Of a stretch of 35,799 nt of DNA, positions 6,787 to 15,000 are shown piece by piece (the stretch's first letter is position 1; every line of letters starts with the position of its first letter). A model generated the notes under the pieces. It did not search any database and was not told where the DNA came from. It was given only the letters and a program-made list of their open reading frames with translations. A program made the translations under genes and the position numbers. Source of the DNA: an uncultured Clostridia bacterium (lineage in GTDB: Bacteria > Bacillota > Clostridia > UBA1381); the NCBI GenBank assembly GCA_934454035.1, contig CAKSFY010000010.1, positions 1 through 35,799 of the forward strand, given 5' to 3'.

Positions 6787-9700
6787 ATGAACAAAAAACA
6801 AATGGCATTGATTTTGGCTGCGGCAATGACCGCTCAGACCGTGCCGATGTTCGGAGGTGCTGCGGCAGCGCCTGCGGAAGTAATATTAAAGGGCAGGTAT
6901 GAAACGAATGTACCGATAAAGGTTGAGTACAGTGCGAACGGTGAAGCGGCAATTCAGTGGGAAGTGTCCGATAACGGTGTTGACGGGTGGACCGCCGTAG
7001 AGGGTGCAGCCTCCGAGAGCTTTACACCGGGTAAGGATTTAAGCAAAAAATGGATCAGAGCGGCGGTTACTGCCGACGGCGGTACTGCATACAGTAAGCC
7101 GAAGCAGATGAAGGAAAGATGGTACGGAAAAGCACAGACAGGATGTCCGGCGGAAAGTATGTATATTGCGGAAACAATCAACAGCGGTGAAAATGTGCCG
7201 ATAAGTTATGTGGATGCTTCCGGAGCAAGAGAGTCATCGAATCCGAATGTACTTTTTACGGTTGATGAAAACGAATATCTCCTTCTTGATACAACAGAAG
7301 ACGATAATTCACATTTTCTTGTAATGAAGCGTACGGCCATAGGAGAGCATAAGGCAAGTACGGGCAGCCAGTTTATGGATGAACTTATGTGCTGGCTTAA
7401 CGACAAGGAGTCGGTAGATATGTATTTTGACAATAATCTTTTTGCGACAAGAAGCGGCGCACAAGATTATTCTCAAAGCGGAGGATACCGCGCGGATATG
7501 AAATCTGCAGAGCCGGTATATACGGTAATTTCCGAAAAGCTCATAAGACATATAGATGAGAATGCGGTATGGAAACAAGAGCCGAAAATGTATCAGTCCG
7601 GAGACTGCGAAATAACATATTCCGGCGGAATTACTATTCCGTCTCTGACCGACTATGAAAGATATAAGGATAAAATAGGCTGGAGGGATTTCAGCGGAGA
7701 TCCGGGAAGTTTCAATTATACATTTATAAACTATATGTGTTTTAGAACAGGTCATGCAAATCCGGGTGCCGGTGATGATACAACCGCATATGACAAGGGT
7801 TGGGGACTGGGTACAATTTATCCTAATTCGGGAGCATGGACGGGATATGCAGATATACCCAACGGCTTCTCAATCCGTCCGATGTTCTTCCTTAATAAAG
7901 ATGTATTTCTTGACAAGCAAATTGCAGCGCAGATGGACTTTACAAAAATAGGCGAGGATGTAAAGGTTGCAATAGCAAATTCGGCAAGCAAGGCAGAACT
8001 TATTGAAGCAGGATACAAGGCTTCGGATATAGAGCCGTACATTGTAACGACGGGAGAACTGTCGGATATTTCGGCAGACGGAATTTATGACACTTCTTTG
8101 CCGATTACAATCAGTTATACATATGACGGAGATGAAAAATTTTTGAAATTCAATGTGCTTGCTTCGGACAGCGCAGACGGTGAATTCAGCCTGATAAAAA
8201 CCCAGACGGGCGATAACAAGGTTGTAATACCGACATCGGCAGGCGGAAAGTATGTTAAAATCCAAGTTGAAACTCCGGACGGAATAATAAAAGAAACAGA
8301 CGTTCATTTGGTCGGAGCAATGTGGGACAGAGACACAGGTATACATAATGAAATGATCGAACAGGAAGTGACCTTTACCGATAATACAACGGGAATTGTC
8401 AAGGCGCTCGATACAGTACGGGAGACAACTCCGCCGGAGTATGTTTTTTCTGTAGGCGGAATGGATTTTATAATGCTTGATACAACCGAAAGTGACGCAT
8501 CAAAGTTTTTTGTTATGTCCAAGAACATTGTGGACGGCGAGCCGGTTCAATTTGACGACGGCGGACAATTAATGGACGGTATGATGGATTTTCTTAACAG
8601 TACTAACGGAGTACAGGGATACATGCCTAACGGTGATTATATCGGAAGAACAGATACCGACGGTGAAAATATCGACGTAATTATGCCTGATGATATTTTA
8701 AATCACATCAATTACAACAAGGTATGGAAGGTTGAAAGAAAGATGTGGAACGATACGGAGGAAAGAACCGTTATCGGCGGAATTTCGTTCCCTGCAATGC
8801 ACGAAATAAGACAGTATTCGGAAAAAATAGGCTTGTGGGATGATAAAGTTGATTGGTGGACGAGAACTCCGTACGGAGTGAACGGCAACGGAGATACAAT
8901 GATTTTTGCAAGTCCGGAGCATTTGGGTGCGTTTTTCAGTGTAATCAGACAAAGCAGTGCAATGCATATCCGACCGGTATTTTATCTCGATAAATCTATG
9001 TTTACCGATAAGGTTTATGATTTATCAGGCTTCGGAGCGGACGTTCTTGCGCAGCTGAGAAAAGCATACACCCGTGAAGAACTTGCAAATGCAGGCTACT
9101 CGGAGGAAGCACTTAAAAATTATTATGATGTTGATGGTGAGCTTACTGCTGTTAAAATTAAGGGAATTTTCGAAACATCGCTTCCGGTAAAGGCAGACTT
9201 TACTTATTCGGGAAGTAATCTGAACAATATTAAAATCACATGGAAGCAAGCTGATACTGCGGACGGTGAATACAAAACTATAGGCAGTGTTTCGGGCAAG
9301 GACAATAATTTCCGGCTTCCTTATTCGGCAGGCGGAAAATATGTAAAAGCTGAAGTATTATGCGTACCTACGGGAACTTCTGTGGAAACAGAAGCGAGAT
9401 TTGTGGAAGATACATGGGGACCGCAGGCGGCAATCAATCCGGACAACCAACCGGGAGAAGACGGATATATAACAGGCGGTCAGGACGAAAAATATAAATA
9501 TAATCCGATAAATGAAAGAATGCCGAAAACAACTCCGGCAAAATATACCTTCACATACGGCGGAAAGGAATATATCCTGCTCGATAAAACCGAGAGCGAT
9601 GAATCGCATTATCTCGTGCTGGCAAAGGATGTTGCCGCACAGCGCGCATTTAAGAAAGTTTCGGACGGAGGTCAGACCTTTGAAGACCTAATCGGCTGGC

Positions 9701-10569
9701 TCAACGACCTTGACGTGGTATCGGAGTATGTCGAGGGCACCGAAACAACCGTAACAACCGGCTACAAGGGAACAGGATTTTTAAGCTCGGCTGACGCTCT
9801 TCCGAAAGCACTTGTTAACCACATAAACATGAAAAACAACTGGAAGGTTGAAAGAAAAATGTGGTTAGAGCAATACGAGAGAGTATATGAGGGCGGAATT
9901 GCAATTCCGGCATATAAAGAGCTGGAGCGTTATGCAGAGAAGATAGGCTCGTATGACGCAGGCGCAAAGAACGTATGGCTGAGAACTCCGAACGCGCAGA
10001 AGGGCGGCAGCGGAGAAACGGTTCTTGCAAGCGGAACGGCGGAAGAAACAGCTGGCTTTACCTATGCAATGCTTACCTCAAGTGAAAACTGGATACGTCC
10101 GATTTTCTACCTTGATAAAGATTTCTTCACAAGCGTAAGAGTAGAAAATATCGGTGAGGAGACTGCTGCAATTATAAGAAATGATGTCTTGAGAGAGGAT
10201 ATGTCCCGAAGCGGTTTGTACAGCGAAGCAGAGCTTGACGATATTTACAGGGAGCCGACACCGATAGAACAGGATTATGTTAAAGCGGAATACACAAATC
10301 TCAAAGAGGGCGGCAGCGTAATTGCGCATATTACAACCAACATTCCGGGCGACGGAGTTGAATGGACATTTATAGCTGCAGTATATGATGAATCGGGAAA
10401 ACTTCTCGGAGTCAATACAGCCATAGAGGAATCCGTATTGGACGAAAATGATATTTATACTACGGAGATAACGGTCGGCGGTATTAAACCGGGAAGCGGA
10501 AACTATGCAAAGGTGTTTGTATGGGACGGCGGACTTGAGGATATGTATCCGCTCTATAAGGCAAATTAA
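6787..10569 (+). CDS. Secreted modular protein with three Ig-like plus DUF6273/C-type-lectin-like modules
   Basis: A signal peptide (residues 1-27) precedes three tandem modules. Each has an Ig-like domain (about 30-115, 428-515, 787-870) with signatures such as GRYETN/GIYDTS and SDSADGEFS. Each is followed by a domain of about 190-230 residues (148-375, 548-735, 918-1110) that begins with YILLDKTESDESHYLV-like strands, contains a WLN motif, GGIAIPA and W.RT, and ends IRPxFYLDK. The layout of the second domain resembles DUF6273 and related sulfatase-modifying-factor/C-type-lectin folds; this is my reading of the motifs, not a search result. A last beta domain (1161-1260) contains KVFVWDG. No catalytic signature, SLH domain or sortase signal is visible, so a binding or structural role at the surface is likely. 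AAAGGA lies 11 nt before the ATG. Confidence 0.85.
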   Translation: MNKKQMALILAAAMTAQTVPMFGGAAAAPAEVILKGRYETNVPIKVEYSANGEAAIQWEVSDNGVDGWTAVEGAASESFTPGKDLSKKWIRAAVTADGGTAYSKPKQMKERWYGKAQTGCPAESMYIAETINSGENVPISYVDASGARESSNPNVLFTVDENEYLLLDTTEDDNSHFLVMKRTAIGEHKASTGSQFMDELMCWLNDKESVDMYFDNNLFATRSGAQDYSQSGGYRADMKSAEPVYTVISEKLIRHIDENAVWKQEPKMYQSGDCEITYSGGITIPSLTDYERYKDKIGWRDFSGDPGSFNYTFINYMCFRTGHANPGAGDDTTAYDKGWGLGTIYPNSGAWTGYADIPNGFSIRPMFFLNKDVFLDKQIAAQMDFTKIGEDVKVAIANSASKAELIEAGYKASDIEPYIVTTGELSDISADGIYDTSLPITISYTYDGDEKFLKFNVLASDSADGEFSLIKTQTGDNKVVIPTSAGGKYVKIQVETPDGIIKETDVHLVGAMWDRDTGIHNEMIEQEVTFTDNTTGIVKALDTVRETTPPEYVFSVGGMDFIMLDTTESDASKFFVMSKNIVDGEPVQFDDGGQLMDGMMDFLNSTNGVQGYMPNGDYIGRTDTDGENIDVIMPDDILNHINYNKVWKVERKMWNDTEERTVIGGISFPAMHEIRQYSEKIGLWDDKVDWWTRTPYGVNGNGDTMIFASPEHLGAFFSVIRQSSAMHIRPVFYLDKSMFTDKVYDLSGFGADVLAQLRKAYTREELANAGYSEEALKNYYDVDGELTAVKIKGIFETSLPVKADFTYSGSNLNNIKITWKQADTADGEYKTIGSVSGKDNNFRLPYSAGGKYVKAEVLCVPTGTSVETEARFVEDTWGPQAAINPDNQPGEDGYITGGQDEKYKYNPINERMPKTTPAKYTFTYGGKEYILLDKTESDESHYLVLAKDVAAQRAFKKVSDGGQTFEDLIGWLNDLDVVSEYVEGTETTVTTGYKGTGFLSSADALPKALVNHINMKNNWKVERKMWLEQYERVYEGGIAIPAYKELERYAEKIGSYDAGAKNVWLRTPNAQKGGSGETVLASGTAEETAGFTYAMLTSSENWIRPIFYLDKDFFTSVRVENIGEETAAIIRNDVLREDMSRSGLYSEAELDDIYREPTPIEQDYVKAEYTNLKEGGSVIAHITTNIPGDGVEWTFIAAVYDESGKLLGVNTAIEESVLDENDIYTTEITVGGIKPGSGNYAKVFVWDGGLEDMYPLYKAN

Positions 10570-10629
10570 AAAAAGGACTGTGTATTTTAAGTCTTAATGG
10601 AAAAGTAATAAAAAGGATTAGGGATAACT

Positions 10630-11985
10630 ATGAAAAAAATATTGATTACGGCGGTAATTACATCTATGCTTACCGCCTCCCAAGGCGTTTTTGCCGAGGG
10701 AGGCGGTGAGGCAAGGCTTTCGGGAATTTATGAATCGCATAATGATATAAAAATAATTCATAATGTTGAAAATCCCCAAAGCATTGCATGGTATTCTTCT
10801 TCGGCAAAGGACGGAGCGTACACTCAAATTGCGGGAGAGGAAAGCTCAAGCTATAAGGTTAAATCGGCGGATTCGGGAAAATGGATAAAAGCCGCCGTTA
10901 CCGATGAGCAAAATAATTTTACCGAAACAGAGCCGAGAAAAATAGAAGAAAAATGGAATATAAGATGCAGTGACGAAATTATTCCGGATATTCTCTCGGA
11001 AACGCCGGCAAAGAATTTGTTTTCCGTAGACGGTGAAAAATTTATATTGCTCGATACCACCGAGGATGAGGACGCAAGATTCCTGGTTATGACAAAAGAC
11101 AGTGTCGGAGAGAGAGTATTTTCCGAGAAAAAATCGCAGTCATTCGGGAATATGATAGGTTTTCTCAATAATCTCGATACGGTTTGGTTTTATTACAATA
11201 CCGATACACCTTCGTCAACTGCGGAAAATTATTCCGAAAGCGGATATATCGGCAACGGGCAGTTTAAACAGCTGCCGCAGGCCATATTTGATTCTATAGA
11301 TAAAAACAGAGTCTGGAAAACCGAAGCGATGATGAGCGGTCAGCTTAAGGAAAGGGTATATTGCGGAGGAATTGCAATACCGGCGGTCAGCGATATAAAA
11401 AAATATTCCGGAAAAATAGGCTGGAAAGACAGCGGAGATTTTTGGCTCAGGACGCCGTCAAAGGCAAACAGAACAAGTACTCTTTTTGCAAATTCGGCAG
11501 CATTGGGCAAGACGGAATCTAAAACTGCGGACGATAATACATCGGGTTTAAGACTGATGTTTTATCTTGATAAAGATTTCTTCATAAAAAATAAAGTATC
11601 CGATGCAGGCAGTGCCGTTTTGGATACTATGTGGAGTCGATATACCAAAGAACAATTACTGAATATTTATACGCAGGAAGAATTAACCGGGCTGGGATAT
11701 ATTGATTTTTCGATTGAAAGCTTCACTATATCGGACGGATTTGCGCATATTTCATTGAGCAGCCGTTTAAAGGATAATAAGGATATTACTGTCTTGGCGG
11801 CGGCGTATGACGGAGAAGGTCTCCTTTGCGGAGTGAATATTAAAGTCATTCCGTGCAGTGAGGGTATGAATAATGCGGATATTGAACTGGAGGGCGGAGA
11901 CGGCTACTCATCCGCAATGGCGGTGATTCTGGATTCTGTTCAAAATCCTGCACCGGTTTACAAGGCTGTGCGTATAAACAAATAA
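10630..11985 (+). CDS. Secreted single-module Ig-like/DUF6273-like protein
   Basis: This 451-residue protein is a one-module version of its upstream neighbour. It has a signal peptide (1-22, ending near VFAEG), an Ig-like domain (27-110, with SGIYESHNDIK and SAKDGAYTQI), one lectin-like domain (126-320) and a C-terminal beta domain (358-451). The lectin-like domain carries FILLDTTEDEDARFLVM, GGIAIPAVSDIKKYSGKIGW, FWLRTP and LMFYLDKDFF. The C-terminal domain is homologous to the end of the 6787 protein. The gene sits 60 nt downstream of that gene with its own AAAAAGGATTAGGG site, in the same transcriptional run. It may be the minimal unit from which the longer proteins grew, or a reduced copy. 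Function is unknown; a carbohydrate- or wall-binding role is inferred from context. Confidence 0.83.
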   Translation: MKKILITAVITSMLTASQGVFAEGGGEARLSGIYESHNDIKIIHNVENPQSIAWYSSSAKDGAYTQIAGEESSSYKVKSADSGKWIKAAVTDEQNNFTETEPRKIEEKWNIRCSDEIIPDILSETPAKNLFSVDGEKFILLDTTEDEDARFLVMTKDSVGERVFSEKKSQSFGNMIGFLNNLDTVWFYYNTDTPSSTAENYSESGYIGNGQFKQLPQAIFDSIDKNRVWKTEAMMSGQLKERVYCGGIAIPAVSDIKKYSGKIGWKDSGDFWLRTPSKANRTSTLFANSAALGKTESKTADDNTSGLRLMFYLDKDFFIKNKVSDAGSAVLDTMWSRYTKEQLLNIYTQEELTGLGYIDFSIESFTISDGFAHISLSSRLKDNKDITVLAAAYDGEGLLCGVNIKVIPCSEGMNNADIELEGGDGYSSAMAVILDSVQNPAPVYKAVRINK

Positions 11986-12021
11986 GATGGAGCTATTATT
12001 CAGAAAGGATGTTAACTGCAA

Positions 12022-15000
12022 ATGAATTTAAAAAAAAGAACAGTGTCATTTGTTTTGGCTGCAAGTATGCTTTTTTCGGCAGCTCCGTTTGTACGGGCAG
12101 AGAGTGATAACGGGGCAGCGTTTGTAGAAATTGCGGGCATTAATGAAGTGTTTCAGACTCTTACCGGACAATATGAGTACGTCGGAGCGGAAGAAGCGAC
12201 ATTTTCGTGGCTTTATTCTGACAGTGAAAACGGTACATATGCCGATACGGGCATAGATTCAAAGGAATTTTATGTATCGGCGGAATATGAGGATAAATGG
12301 CTTAAATTTGCCGTAATTGCAGGAGATAAGCGGTACGAAAGCGACCCGGAGAAAATAGGGGCGCACTGGGGAAAAGCATCGCCGGTTGACGGTGACTCAA
12401 TTAAATTTGATACGGTTAATAAAAACACGCCAGACAGGTATTTGTTCTCTGTGGACGGCATGCAATATATTATGCTTGACGTTACCGAAAATGACAGCTC
12501 CAAATTTCTTGTAATGACCGATAAGACGGTAGGAACAAGAAGTTATTCGGCTAAAAAAAGCAGCTTGTTTAACGACATGGCAGCCTTTCTGAATAATGCA
12601 AAGTCGGTGGAAACAGCGGCGGCAAGCAAATGGATAACACCGCCGCCGTCGGCATCTACTGCCGATTATACCGATACAGGGTATAAAAACAATGCTTCGT
12701 ACACTCAGTTGGCAGATGTGGTATATGAAAATATAAATTTTAATCACATCTGGAAAATAGAAGAGCGGTATGCAGCGCGCCCCGAGGGTGAAAGAATAAT
12801 CAGGGCGGGTATTGTACTTCCGTCAGTAACGGAATTAAAAAAATATTCGCAGCGAACGGGTTTGTATGATGAAAGCGGTTATTGGCTGAGAACGCCGTCA
12901 TCAACCGCATCAAGCGGAGCTTTCTGCACAAAGCCGACAGTGGAAAATACAGGAAAGACATTTGAGGCAAATTATGATTCAAAACTCGGTATCAGACCAA
13001 TGTTTTATTTGGATAAGTCTTTTTTCAGGGATGCAAAAATTCCTGCGGAAAATCTCGGCAGCGAGGTCATAAAGGATATAAGAAAAGCTTATTCAAAGGA
13101 GGAGCTTGAGGGAATATATTCGGAAGATGAGCTTTTGAATGTATTCGGATACCGCGGCGCTCTGCAAGTGGACAGTATAAAAATTACAGACAGTGAATCA
13201 AATCCCGTAAGTAACATATGCAATGATTTTTATATTGAAACAGTCTGCACAAACGGGAGCAAAGCAAATTTTGCAGGAGCGGTATTTGCGGCAGTATATT
13301 CGGAGGATAACTCGCTTAAGGCTGTCGGAAAAGGCTCGCTGCAAATAAAAAGAAACGCGATGGGAAAAACCAAGATTCATATGGTAAACAATAGTTATGC
13401 AGAAGGCGATAAGCTGTGTATATTTGTCTGGGACAATAATCAAGCGCCGGCTGCCGAAAAAATTACCTACGGTGAATTTTCGGCAGAACTTCGCGGAATA
13501 TATGAAACAAAACAGACCATTGAAGCGGTAGTTACGGGAAATACATATTCGGAATATACATATTCGTGGTATATTTCGGACAGTGAAAACGGAGAATATT
13601 CACAGATTGAAGATAATACAGCCAATAAGCTTGAGACAGAGAGTGAATATTCCGAAAAATGGATAAAGGTTAAAGTAACAGATGAAAACGGAAAAACGGC
13701 GGAATCACTGCCAAAGCAAATCGGTAAAAGATGGGCAAGAAAATCGGGTGCGTCTGTAGACGGACTCATTAATGCGGACAAGGATGATATTTTTTCGATT
13801 GACGGGCAAAACTTTATACTGCTTGACAGCTACGATATCGGTGAATATCTTGTCATAGCCGAAGAACCGGTTGTAACAAGAGTTTATTCGGAACAGGGAG
13901 GTCAATCGCCCGATACGATAATGTCATGGCTTAACGGAAAAGAATTTGAAAACGCGGCATATCTTCCGCAGGCTGTTCATCGGCATATTGTAAAAAATGC
14001 CGTATGGAAAATCGAGCCGTATGCGTTCTTTAACCATGACGGAAAAAATACAGTTGAAAATACGATTATCGGAGGTATATCTCTGCCGGCAGTCAGTGAG
14101 ATTGAAAAATACTCCGATAAGCTGACAATATATAAAGAAAACGGCTGGTGGACCAGAACCCCATATGCTCAGGAAAGCGGCGGAGACGGAAACCGCGTAT
14201 TGGCTTCAAGCCCGGTTTCGGAGCATGACGGTTATTTCTATTCATATTCATCGGCGGATATTGAGCTTGGAATAAGACCCATTTTCCGCCTGGACAAAAG
14301 CTTTTTTGCAAAAGAAAGAATTGATATTGAAAATATAGGCAGAAATGTAAGAAATATTATAATAAATAATTACAGCGAAAGTGAGCTTACGGCGTATACG
14401 GAGGAAGAAAAGAAAATAATCACGGATTTGGGATTTGTGAGTGTGAAACTTGATAATGTGACCGATTCAACATTCGGTACAATTCCGGTGGAATTTGAGG
14501 TCAAATCCGGCGAAAAGCATACATATACTTTTTCGCTTAAGGCAGACGGCGATGTGGTAAGCGAACAGACCGTTGTTTTAAATGAAGAAAGTAAAATCGG
14601 GAATATCAACATAAGCGGAGTGTATGACACGGGAACACCGCTGAAAGCCGACAGCTCCGGGAATACAAAATGGTATGTGTCGGACGGTGCAGACGGCGAA
14701 TACTCCGAAATCGAAGGTGCAGGCGGTAATATTTTTGTGCCGCAGCAAAACCTCGGAGGCAAATATATAAAATGCACCGACGGCGAAAGAGAGAGCCTGC
14801 CGATAAAACTAAATGACCGCTGGACAGGTAAAAACCAGGGTCCTGCCAACGGTGAAGCCGTTATGAATGCCGAGGGCACGGCATTGATAAAAAGTGCGGC
14901 AATCGGGGCGGACGCAAACGAAGTCACACCAAAGGAAAATATCTTCAAAATCGGCGGACGGGAGTTTATTTTGCTTGATGTAACAAACGATGACGACTCG